Assembly (NCBI GenBank): GCA_964574335.1
Contig: CAZNNH010000177.1
Span: forward strand, 1-13,207
Direction of reading: 5' to 3'
Source: CAZNNH01 sp964574335
Lineage (GTDB): Bacteria > Acidobacteriota > Vicinamibacteria > Fen-336
Length of the DNA stretch: 13,207 nucleotides
A program made the translations under genes and the position numbers. The notes under the pieces are model-generated. The model made no database searches. It was not told the origin of the DNA and saw only the letters and a program-made list of their open reading frames with translations. Numbering within the stretch: position 1 is the stretch's first letter; each line of letters opens with the position of its first letter. Below, in pieces: positions 6,655 to 12,721 of the stretch.

Positions 6655-6763
6655 TCTTACCTCCTCATCTGATCGTCAGAGATGATATTGTGTGCCCAGC
6701 AATCGAGTCCAACGATTCCTTCCGATGGCTGCAATCGCTGGCTCCGATCGGGAGTAGTGGCTG
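6655..6763. promoter_or_regulatory. Divergent control region of the lysR / redox operon
   Basis: 109 bases, noticeably richer in A+T than their surroundings. On the minus side, TATCAT just upstream of the untranslated leader could be a -10 element, with TTGGAC 19 bases further up as a loose -35. On the plus side, GGGAG precedes the lysR GTG by 9 bases. Several short symmetric elements occupy the centre: ATTG-N9-CAAT, AATCG-N7-CGATT, and a repeat of GCAATCG at 6699-6705 and 6731-6737, 32 bases apart (about three helical turns on the same DNA face). Confidence 0.5.
6687..6703. promoter_or_regulatory. Candidate LysR operator (T-N11-A box)
   Basis: ATTG-N9-CAAT is an inverted repeat whose inner T (6689) and A (6701) are separated by 11 bases, the classic LysR-type recognition pattern. 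It overlaps the likely promoter of the C_GCAxxG_C_C gene, lies about 60 bases from the lysR start, and its right arm begins a second inverted repeat, AATCG-N7-CGATT (6701-6717). Position and symmetry agree with a LysR site; binding itself is inferred. Confidence 0.5.
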
Positions 6764-7663
6764 GTGGAGATCCGGCAGCTCAAGACGTTCCGGGCCGTGG
6801 CCCAGCTTCTAAGCTTCAGTCGCGCGGCCGACCAGCTCGGCTACGCCCAGTCTAGCGTGTCGGCCCAGATTCTCGGTCTCGAGGAGGAGCTGGGGGTCAG
6901 GCTCTTCGACCGGCTGGGGCGGCGGATCCTGCTCACCCAGGCCGGCGAGACGCTCGATCGGTACGCGGGCCGGATGCTGGACCTGGCCGAGGAGACCGAG
7001 GCCCAGGTTTCCGCCGACAGCACACCACGGGGCTCCTTGACGGTCCGGATCCCCGAGAGCCTCGGCGTCTGCCGGCTGCCACCGGTGGTGCGGGCCTTCC
7101 AGCAGCGCTGTCCCGAGGTCCGGCTGCGCCTGGTCACCTGCGCTCACGACGGCCTGAAGGAAGACCTGCGGCGGGGCCTCACCGACCTGGCGTTCCTGCT
7201 GGCCGAGGCGGTCACCGCCTCCGATCTCGACGCCGAGGTCCTCGGCTTCGAGTCCGTGGTGCTGGTGGCCGCTCCCGAGCACCCTCTCGTGGCCCGCGCC
7301 CGGGTGTCGACCGAGGACCTGGCCGGCCAGACCATGCTGGTGTCGACCGTCGACTGCAGCTACCTGAGGACCTTCCGCAGGATCCTGGAGGAAGCCAAGG
7401 TGGGCCTCAGCCGGGTGGTGGAGCTGTCGAGCGTGGCCACCCTCAAGGAGTGTCTCGCCCAGGGCGCCGGCATCGCCCCGCTCCCGGAGGTGAACGTCCG
7501 CCGCGAGCTGGCCGAGGGGCGGCTTTGCCGGGTCCCGTGGAGCGAGGCGCCGCTCGAGGTCGCGATCCTGATGGCCTGGCACAAGGAGCGCTGGGTCTCG
7601 CCCACGCTCGCCGCCTTCATGGACGCCGCCCGGACGATCCTCGCCGCGGCGCCGGCCGGCTGA
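6764..7663 (+). CDS. LysR-family transcriptional regulator
   Basis: A 299-residue regulator of normal LysR length. Residues 1-62 form the winged helix-turn-helix: MEIRQLKTFRAVAQLLSFSR, then AADQLGYAQSSVSAQILGLE and EELGVRLFDRLGRRILLTQA. A linker helix (64-84) and a periplasmic-binding-protein-like effector domain (about 90-295) follow. The GTG start matches the family N-terminus and has GGGAG 9 bases upstream. It is divergent from the C_GCAxxG_C_C / cytochrome operon across a region with a T-N11-A box, so it most likely regulates that operon and itself. The effector cannot be deduced. Downstream, 26 bases separate it from the SGNH-type gene on the same strand, so read-through is possible. Confidence 0.93.
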   Translation: MEIRQLKTFRAVAQLLSFSRAADQLGYAQSSVSAQILGLEEELGVRLFDRLGRRILLTQAGETLDRYAGRMLDLAEETEAQVSADSTPRGSLTVRIPESLGVCRLPPVVRAFQQRCPEVRLRLVTCAHDGLKEDLRRGLTDLAFLLAEAVTASDLDAEVLGFESVVLVAAPEHPLVARARVSTEDLAGQTMLVSTVDCSYLRTFRRILEEAKVGLSRVVELSSVATLKECLAQGAGIAPLPEVNVRRELAEGRLCRVPWSEAPLEVAILMAWHKERWVSPTLAAFMDAARTILAAAPAG

Positions 7664-7689
7664 CCCACGCCGGCGGCGCCGACCCGCCA

Positions 7690-8868
7690 ATGGACACCGT
7701 GCTACGATGCCGCCCCGTGCTGCGGCGAACAGCCCAGGTCGCCCTGCTCGCGCTCGGCGTGCTGGCGGTGGCCGAGCTGCTTTGCTTCGCCTTCTTCCGG
7801 CTGGCCCGGGATCGGTTCGTCTTCGCCGATCCCGAGCGCTACGTCCTCTCGCCGGATCGGATCGAGCCGCTGCGCCGCGGTTTCGACGCCGAGCTCGGGT
7901 GGGTCTCGCACTTCGAGACGCGACACGGCGAGCGCCCGCACTCGGTGTCCTACGGCCAGACCTTGATGACCACCTTCGGCGACTCGCACGTCTTCTGCGA
8001 CGAGGTCGGCGATGAAGAGACCTGGCAGACCTACCTGGCCGACAGCCTGCAGGCGGACGTCCTCAACTTCGGCGTCAGCGGCTACGGCCCCGACCAGGCG
8101 CTGCTGCGCATGCGCCGGGTCTCGGCCGATCTCCGCACCCCCATCTACGCCCTGGGCCTGGGCCTCGAGAACATCAACCGCATCGTCAACCGCTACCGCC
8201 CCTTCTACTTCCCCAACACCGGCCTGCCGCTCCCCAAACCGCGCTTCATGCTGGAGGACGGCCGTCTCCGGCTGATCCCGAACCCGGTGCGCAGCGCCGA
8301 GGAGCTGGACCGCCTCGCCAATCCCACGTTCATCCACAAGCTCGGCGAGAACGACGAGTGGTACGCGCGCCGCGACCTGCCGCGGCTCGGCTTCCCCTAC
8401 TGCCGGCTGCTGGTCGACCCGCGGATCTGGCGCCAGGCCCTGGACCGGAGGGAGCGCCGCAGCGACAACGACCCGGTGCCCCGTGCCAACCTGTGGCGCG
8501 AGGAGGGGCCGCGGCGCCTGTACTTCGCCCTGATGGATGGCTTCGCCGCCGATGCGGAGGCGGCTGGGGGACGGGCGCTGTTCGTGCTCCCGCCCGGCCG
8601 CGCCCTGGCCGAGGCCCGCCGCGAGGGGCGCGGCATCCCCGGCTACAACCGGGTGCTGGAGCACTGCCGCGAGCGCGGCTACGATTGCTTCGACGGCATC
8701 GAGTGGCTTTTCCGAGCGGTGGGAGACGAAGAGCCCCTCGACGACGACTTCCGTCCCGGCGGCCACTGCTCGCCGCGCGGGAACCAGGTGACGGCCGACG
8801 GCCTGCGGCGCTTCCTGGAGGCGCGGGGCCTCGGGCCGTCGCCCGCCGCCAAAGGAGGAACCCGATGA
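7690..8868 (+). CDS. Membrane-anchored SGNH/GDSL-type hydrolase
   Basis: A 392-residue protein with one N-terminal membrane helix (about 14-37), so it is probably tethered with its body outside the cytoplasm. An SGNH-like core follows. Block I is TTFGDSHVF with candidate nucleophile Ser99, block II-like VLNFGVSGYGPDQAL spans about 124-138, and the C-terminal DDDFRPGGHCSPRGNQVTAD (351-370) supplies a His359 with acidic residues just before it. SGNH enzymes hydrolyse or transfer acyl groups on lipids or polysaccharides; the substrate is unknown here. The ATG at the N-terminal end of the hydrophobic signal was chosen, although it lacks a clear ribosome site; GTG codons 9 and 27 bases later are alternatives. 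Its stop overlaps the next start as ATGA, so the two hydrolases are translationally coupled. Confidence 0.78.
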   Translation: MDTVLRCRPVLRRTAQVALLALGVLAVAELLCFAFFRLARDRFVFADPERYVLSPDRIEPLRRGFDAELGWVSHFETRHGERPHSVSYGQTLMTTFGDSHVFCDEVGDEETWQTYLADSLQADVLNFGVSGYGPDQALLRMRRVSADLRTPIYALGLGLENINRIVNRYRPFYFPNTGLPLPKPRFMLEDGRLRLIPNPVRSAEELDRLANPTFIHKLGENDEWYARRDLPRLGFPYCRLLVDPRIWRQALDRRERRSDNDPVPRANLWREEGPRRLYFALMDGFAADAEAAGGRALFVLPPGRALAEARREGRGIPGYNRVLEHCRERGYDCFDGIEWLFRAVGDEEPLDDDFRPGGHCSPRGNQVTADGLRRFLEARGLGPSPAAKGGTR

Positions 8869-9905
8869 TCGCTCGCCTTCGTCTCGGCCTCACGCTGGGC
8901 CTGATGGTGCTGATGGCCGCGCCCGCCGCCCGGGCCGGCGAGGAAGCAGCGGCCGAGGAGGTGACCCAGGCCGTCGAGAAGCGCTTCGCCGCCCTCGACC
9001 AGCGCCTCGACGAGCTGCAGAAGCAGATCGACGACGTGCTCTGGTTCACGCGGCTGGCCGACGTGGCCGACGTCGACAAGGTGTACCTGACCGGACCGCC
9101 CAACCCCAAGGAGAAGGAGGTCTACGGCATCGCCAACTCGCGCCACCCCCTGAGGTTCCACGCCTACACCTTCGTGCCGCGGAAGGCCCAGGGAAAGCGG
9201 CCGCTGCTGGTCTTCCCTCACGGCGGCGTCCACGCCGACTTCACCACCTACTACGTCCACATCGTGCGCGAGCTGATGGAGCAGGGGTACGTGGTGATCG
9301 CGCCCGAGTACCGGGGCTCCACCGGCTACGGCAAGGCCTTCTACGAGGCCATCGACTACGGCGGGCTCGAGGTGGGCGACAACGTGGCGGCCCGCGACTG
9401 GGCGGTGGAGAACCTCGACCCGGTGGACGCGAAGCGGGTGGGGATCCTGGGGTGGAGCCACGGTGGGCTGATCGCGCTGATGGCGGCGTTCGATCATCCC
9501 GACAGGTTCCAGGTCGCCTATGCCGGCGTCCCGGTCTCCGACCTGGTGGCGCGGATGGGCTACCAGGACCAGGAGTATCGCGACCTCTACGAGGCCCCCT
9601 ACCACATCGGCAAGCCCGCCATCGACGACGTCGACGAGTACCGACGCCGCTCGCCGGCCTGGAACGTGGAGAAGCTGCGGATCCCGCTGCTGGTCCACAC
9701 CAACACCAACGACCGCGACGTGAACGTGATCGAGGTGGAGCACCTGATCCAGGCCCTGAAGGCGGCCGGCAAGACCTTCGAGTACAAGATCTACCAGGAC
9801 GTCCCGGGCGGGCACTCGTTCAACCGCATGGACACCCGACTGGCCCGGGAGAGCCGGGCCGAGGTCTACGCGTTCCTGAAGCGCTACCTGGAGCCGGGCC
9901 GCTAG
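8865..9905 (+). CDS. Secreted alpha/beta hydrolase, prolyl oligopeptidase (S9) family
   Basis: A 346-residue protein with a Sec signal (MIARLRLGLTLGLMVLMAAP, cleavage near ARA-GE). A charged amphipathic helix of about 35 residues follows (roughly 26-60, likely coiled coil), then an alpha/beta-hydrolase domain. The oxyanion strand is FPHGG (117-121), with EYRGSTGYGKAF (148-159) typical of S9 peptidases. The nucleophile elbow is GWSHGG with Ser198, the acid is probably Asp283 in NTNDRDV, and His317 lies in GGHSFN, so the triad is complete. There is no beta-propeller; a short N-terminal helix takes its place, so the enzyme could be a small peptidase or an esterase. GGAGG upstream of the ATG fits the start, which overlaps the stop of the SGNH gene as ATGA. 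It converges on the STAS gene with a 4-base gap. Confidence 0.88.
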   Translation: MIARLRLGLTLGLMVLMAAPAARAGEEAAAEEVTQAVEKRFAALDQRLDELQKQIDDVLWFTRLADVADVDKVYLTGPPNPKEKEVYGIANSRHPLRFHAYTFVPRKAQGKRPLLVFPHGGVHADFTTYYVHIVRELMEQGYVVIAPEYRGSTGYGKAFYEAIDYGGLEVGDNVAARDWAVENLDPVDAKRVGILGWSHGGLIALMAAFDHPDRFQVAYAGVPVSDLVARMGYQDQEYRDLYEAPYHIGKPAIDDVDEYRRRSPAWNVEKLRIPLLVHTNTNDRDVNVIEVEHLIQALKAAGKTFEYKIYQDVPGGHSFNRMDTRLARESRAEVYAFLKRYLEPGR

Positions 9906-9909
9906 CGGC
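9898..9909. repeat. Perfect 12-bp palindrome at a convergent junction
   Basis: GCCGCTAGCGGC covers the TAG stop of the S9 hydrolase and the 4-base gap to the STAS gene. A competing stem pairs GAGCCG (9891-9896) with CGGCTC (9906-9911). No T-rich run follows on either strand, so it does not qualify as an ordinary intrinsic terminator, though a hairpin here could still stop or stabilise transcripts of the two converging genes. Confidence 0.4.
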
Positions 9910-10392
9910 TCAGGCGCAGCGCGAGACGTCGAGCAGGTGCACCCCGCTGCCGCCGATCGCGGGCGGTGGCTCGTGGACCTCGTCCTCGACCGAGACCCAC
10001 CGGGTGACCCCGGCGAGGTCGATCAGCCTGCGGACCCGGGGGCGGAGACCCGTGAGGCGCAGCGTCCCGCCGCTTTCGTGGATGATCCGATAGCTCCGCG
10101 CCAGCCCGCCGATGCAGGCGCCGTCGATGTCGTCGACGGCCGAGAGCTGGATCGTGAAGCGGCGCCCGCCGGCCGCCACCAGCCGCTCGACCTGGCGCAC
10201 CAACTGGTCCGGGTCGCAGCCCAGGAGCGCGCTCTTCTGGGGCCGGATCACCCAGCCCCCGCCGTCCCGCAGCACGGCCAGCCACGCGGGTCCCGTCTCA
10301 GCCGAGGCCCCGACCTGGTGGCTCCCGGCCGGCGTCGTCCTGGTTCCGCGTCGTGTGTCGGAGTGCATCGTCGTGTCCGATTCTGGGACCAC
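9910..10392 (-). CDS. STAS-domain protein lacking the usual phosphorylatable serine
   Basis: A 160-residue protein. An N-terminal stretch of about 35 polar residues precedes a STAS-like domain (about 37-140): LAVLRDGGGWVIRP, then RRFTIQLSAVDDIDGACIGG (77-96), LARSYRIIHESGGTLRLTGL and RPRVRRLIDLAGVTRWVSV. STAS proteins such as SpoIIAA or RsbV bind anti-sigma kinases and are switched by phosphorylation of a serine in DSSGLG. Here the matching residues read DGACIG (90-95), so both serines are replaced by Gly and Ala. If it acts as an anti-sigma antagonist it cannot be switched in the normal way; it could also be a structural or transport-linked STAS. GTG with GAGGG 5 bases upstream was taken as start; an ATG 24 bases later is possible. 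No kinase gene is nearby. Confidence 0.72.
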   Translation of the reverse strand: MVPESDTTMHSDTRRGTRTTPAGSHQVGASAETGPAWLAVLRDGGGWVIRPQKSALLGCDPDQLVRQVERLVAAGGRRFTIQLSAVDDIDGACIGGLARSYRIIHESGGTLRLTGLRPRVRRLIDLAGVTRWVSVEDEVHEPPPAIGGSGVHLLDVSRCA

Positions 10393-10613
10393 GTCTTCCC
10401 TCTAGTGGACGCTTGCAGCGCCCCAAAGCCTGGTTCTTGGCGTGTCTACGCGGTGAGTAGCAAGCGGCGTGCCGGCTGGCGGCCGCTTCCGGGCTCTACC
10501 GTTCTTGCGATGGCCGGGCCGCCAGGATCCCCCGATTGACATCGCTCTACGAGGATCGGCCGCAGCGGCGACCACGGCATGGGAGCCGGCGGGCGACCCT
10601 GTGACGGGCGCCT
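10393..10613. other. Non-coding stretch upstream of the STAS gene
   Basis: I see no reading frame with consistent G/C-ending codons on either strand, no tRNA-like fold and no clear promoter. A GAGGG ribosome site for the STAS gene lies at its left end. It presumably holds that gene's promoter on the minus strand. Confidence 0.4.
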
Positions 10614-10750
10614 AGGAGCCCGGGCGAAACCCCAGGAAGAGCCGTATCCCGGGGTGCGCCGCGAACCAGACCCGACTGGGCCAGCATGTAGGGGACCAGC
10701 AGGGCCAGCCCGACGGCCAGGCCCTTGGCGATCGCGGCCCGGCGGCCGGG
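10612..10750 (-). pseudogene. Frameshifted remnant of a small membrane-protein coding region
   Basis: Directly after the stop of the small hydrophobic protein the same minus-strand frame continues with 26 codons that all end in G or C. They encode GRRAAIAKGLAVGLALLVPY and then MLAQS, a plausible membrane helix. Near 10671-10674 (a run of three G on the minus strand) coding character shifts by one base to VWFAAHPGIRLFLGFRPGS and a TAG at 10614-10612, again with mostly G/C-ending codons. Dropping one G would join the two parts. There is no start codon of its own, so it is either the decayed end of the preceding gene (UGA plus a frameshift), a separate broken gene, or a place where the assembly has errors. 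I do not recognise the protein. Confidence 0.4.
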
Positions 10751-10972
10751 TCAGAAGCAGACCGCCGCCACGTAGACGACGGCGACGATCATCAGGATGT
10801 GGCCCGCCTGGGCAAAGAGGTTGGGACCGTCCCAGCCAAAGAAGAACAGCCCCAGCGTGCCGTAGCGGAACATCAGCACGGCGGCCGCCACCATGACGAC
10901 GGGGCTGCCCAGGACCCCCAGCAAGAACCAGGTGGAGTTGACGGCCGCCAGCAGGTTGAGGACGGCAACCAC
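10751..10972 (-). CDS. Small hydrophobic membrane protein, unknown function
   Basis: A 73-residue protein, mostly hydrophobic, with two or three membrane segments: about 3-20 and 22-35, then a turn with GLFFFGWDGPNLFAQ, and about 57-72. No family is recognised. Codons in this frame end almost always in G or C, and the hydrophobic profile with charged breaks is unlike a chance frame. The GTG is the first usable start after a TAG 51 bases upstream; no strong ribosome site is seen. It follows the SEC-C gene on the same strand after 51 bases. The sequence after its TGA still looks coding in the same frame, so the present stop may be a truncation of a longer two-part membrane protein. Confidence 0.55.
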   Translation of the reverse strand: MVAVLNLLAAVNSTWFLLGVLGSPVVMVAAAVLMFRYGTLGLFFFGWDGPNLFAQAGHILMIVAVVYVAAVCF

Positions 10973-11023
10973 CCAGCCGCCGGCGCCGCGCTTAACGGAC
11001 CGGCTGACTGGGTGAGCGGTTGG

Positions 11024-11296
11024 CTATCCGCCGACCTTGCGGGGCGGCCGGATCTTCTGGAACGCGTGCGTGTTGAGCGACCCGCGTTTCCAGGGCTGCT
11101 GGGTGGCGGGCTTGGGCGCGCGCTCGGGTCGGGCTTCGGCTTCTGGGGCGGGGGACGGCGCCTCGGCCTCGGCCTCAGTCTCGGCCTTGGCGCGGGCCTC
11201 GCGCCCGGCCTGCTCGTCCTTCTCGAGGCAGCAGTGCTTGTACTTGCGACCGGAGCCGCAGTGGCAGGGCTCGTTGCGTCCGAGTGACTTGGACAC
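11024..11296 (-). CDS. Small SEC-C motif (zinc-binding) protein
   Basis: A 90-residue protein that opens with a SEC-C motif, LGRNEPCHCGSGRKYKHCC (residues 5-23), whose CxC and CC cysteines bind one zinc ion in proteins such as SecA, where the motif contacts SecB and ribosomes. A charged Ala/Glu-rich low-complexity linker (about 30-63) and a basic end, HAFQKIRPPRKVGG, follow. The GTG was chosen because AAGGAGG lies 10 bases upstream; an ATG 36 bases further up would add residues unlike the family and would leave that ribosome site inside the gene. Such stand-alone SEC-C proteins are common and mostly uncharacterised; binding to protein or nucleic acid is inferred. A long non-coding stretch lies upstream. 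Confidence 0.82.
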   Translation of the reverse strand: MSKSLGRNEPCHCGSGRKYKHCCLEKDEQAGREARAKAETEAEAEAPSPAPEAEARPERAPKPATQQPWKRGSLNTHAFQKIRPPRKVGG

Positions 11297-11783
11297 CGGG
11301 TGTGGACCTCCTTGGGCCAGATCCATTGTCCTCTGAGTGAGGCCGGCCGCCAAGAGGGCCAGACGACGGACCCTAGCCTGGCCCCGGTCCCGAGGGGCGC
11401 CCCGCCAGCTCCTTGAGCCGTGGGCCGCCGCGACGAGCGCGGCGCAGGAGGCTGGGAACGGCCCCGGCCGCAGCCGCGGTGGACGGTCCGCTGCTTGGCC
11501 TGGTGAAGGCCGGAACCACAAGGCCGGATGGCGCCGGTCTACGGGCCGCGGTGCAGGAAACGACACCCCCGCTGTGCCGGCTCCCCGACCCGGCCCCGAC
11601 TCTGTCTGGACAGAGTCCCTCCAAGCCGCCCACCGCCAGTGAAGCCGCTGGGAGCCGCCGGCCACGGAACGGCCGGTCCGAGGTCCTCGAGGCGCTCTTC
11701 TGTAGTGCGGGAGGCTTGGCGAACCCGCAGCACATGCGTCGGCCAGGTACCGACGCGCCCGCTCAAGGAGGTCCGACAGTCAC
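11297..11783. other. 487-bp stretch without a convincing gene
   Basis: Open frames cross this stretch on both strands, but their proteins are Arg/Pro/Ser-rich and lack G/C-ending codon bias, so I regard them as chance. It holds the AAGGAGG ribosome site of the SEC-C gene (11313-11307), a perfect 9-2-9 palindrome, a CCGGCC-N7-GGCCGG stem (11658-11676), a nearby direct repeat AAGGCCGGA (11506-11514 and 11520-11528), and a plus-strand AAGGAGGTCC (11765-11774) with no start codon behind it. No tRNA was found. Regulatory or small-RNA content is possible. Confidence 0.45.
11598..11617. repeat. Perfect 9-2-9 inverted repeat, operator-like
   Basis: GACTCTGTC, two bases TG, then GACAGAGTC form a perfect inverted repeat. 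The 2-base centre is too tight for an RNA loop with full stem pairing, and no T run follows on either strand, so a dimeric DNA-binding protein is a better explanation than a terminator. It sits about 170 bases past the end of the carboxypeptidase-regulatory-like gene and about 300 bases upstream of the SEC-C gene start. I do not recognise the regulator. Confidence 0.5.
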
Positions 11784-12674
11784 CTATCGGCAGTACTCGA
11801 GCGGCCTGGGCAACAGCTTCAAGGTGTCGGTCTCGAAGGCGACCGTCAGGGCCCCGAGGTTGAGGGTCTCGCCGTCCCGGATGACGAGGCCGGACGGCTC
11901 CCCATCGGCGCCCTCGACGGCAAGGTGGACGCCGTAGACGGCGTTCTCCCCGAAGCCCCCGACGACCCCGCCGTACGTGCCAGCCGGTACCTCCTCCAGG
12001 AAGAACTCCCCATCCTCGTCGGTCGCGGCCGCGAGGAGATCACCGGACAGGCTCTGCCGGATCTCCTCGGAGGCTTCATCCGTGAGGAACACACCCAGCC
12101 CTGGCACGGCCGACGCCGCCCATGTCGCGCCCACCTCCGGCTCCAGGATGGTCCCCTGGAGACAGCCTCCCCGTCGCGAGGGACAGGGTCGACAAGGGGG
12201 CGCGGCCACCCGGCTCGACGGCGGCCGCACCCTGTCCGTGCTGCCATCCCGGCAACTGACGGGTCTCTGGAGGAAGTTGACGATCTCGGGCGCGTCCATC
12301 GCGTCGAGCCTGTAGGTTCCCAGGTCGACGGTGTCCGCCTCCGGAACCTGGAACAGCGGCGATTCCCCGGACGAGTGCCCCGCAGCGCTCACCCGCACCC
12401 GGTACTCCGCCATCGGAACGCCGGCGAAGAAGTACCACCCATCGCTGGAGGTCGAAGCCGTCATGCGCACGGCGCCGCCGGCCGGAGACGCCGCCCCCGC
12501 GCCCCTGGCGATCAGGCTGGCCACGGCTCCGCCCAACCCCTTGCCGGAGCCGTCAATCACCCTCCCCTGAATGCAGCCGCCAGCCTCCGAAGGACAAGGC
12601 AGGCATTCCTCCACCCTGGCTCGAGCCGCCGGCACAACCACGAGCAGCGCCACCAGGAGAGCGAGTGGCTTCAT
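11784..12674 (-). CDS. Secreted protein with two carboxypeptidase-regulatory-like repeats
   Basis: A 296-residue protein with a Sec signal (MKPLALLVALLVVVPAARA) and two similar modules. Each starts with a cysteine-rich header, CLPCPSEAGGCIQG (about 24-37) and CRPCPSRRGGCLQG (about 165-178). A beta-sandwich of the carboxypeptidase-regulatory/CNA-B type follows: G(R)VIDGSGKGLGGAVASL, SSDGWYFFAGVPMAEYRVRV and VDLGTYRLD in the first; DEDGEFFLEEVPAGTYGGVV and LNLGALTVAF in the second. Such domains act as extracytoplasmic adhesion or scaffold modules. No catalytic domain is present. The ATG was chosen for its signal peptide and the AGGAG 7 bases upstream. The gene follows the HEAT-repeat gene after 47 bases, so the two may be one operon. 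Paired cysteines suggest disulfides outside the cytoplasm. Confidence 0.72.
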   Translation of the reverse strand: MKPLALLVALLVVVPAARARVEECLPCPSEAGGCIQGRVIDGSGKGLGGAVASLIARGAGAASPAGGAVRMTASTSSDGWYFFAGVPMAEYRVRVSAAGHSSGESPLFQVPEADTVDLGTYRLDAMDAPEIVNFLQRPVSCRDGSTDRVRPPSSRVAAPPCRPCPSRRGGCLQGTILEPEVGATWAASAVPGLGVFLTDEASEEIRQSLSGDLLAAATDEDGEFFLEEVPAGTYGGVVGGFGENAVYGVHLAVEGADGEPSGLVIRDGETLNLGALTVAFETDTLKLLPRPLEYCR

Positions 12675-12721
12675 CGGGCTTCTCCTATCCACCGTAGCGA
12701 AGGGGTGTCGGTTCTCTCGCC

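Noticed and set aside
7450..7689. N-terminal extension of the SGNH-type gene over the end of lysR
   Set aside because: The upstream residues are Arg/Gly/Pro-rich shadow of lysR; the hydrophobic anchor begins just after the ATG at 7690.
9891..9911. Bidirectional intrinsic terminator between the S9 and STAS genes
   Set aside because: Stem is possible but no T-rich tract follows on either strand; kept only as a palindrome.
10751..10753. UGA read as selenocysteine in the small membrane protein
   Set aside because: The downstream coding signal also needs a frameshift, no selenoprotein family is recognised, and no convincing SECIS-like hairpin follows; decay or sequence error is simpler.
11297..11783. 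tRNA or tmRNA gene in the long gap
   Set aside because: No T-loop consensus with a matching acceptor stem was found on either strand.
11765..11830. Plus-strand AAGGAGGTCC followed by TYRQYSSGLGNSF, reminiscent of the start of homogentisate 1,2-dioxygenase
   Set aside because: No start codon at a suitable distance, the resemblance lasts about ten residues and does not continue, and the region is the 3' end of a good minus-strand gene.
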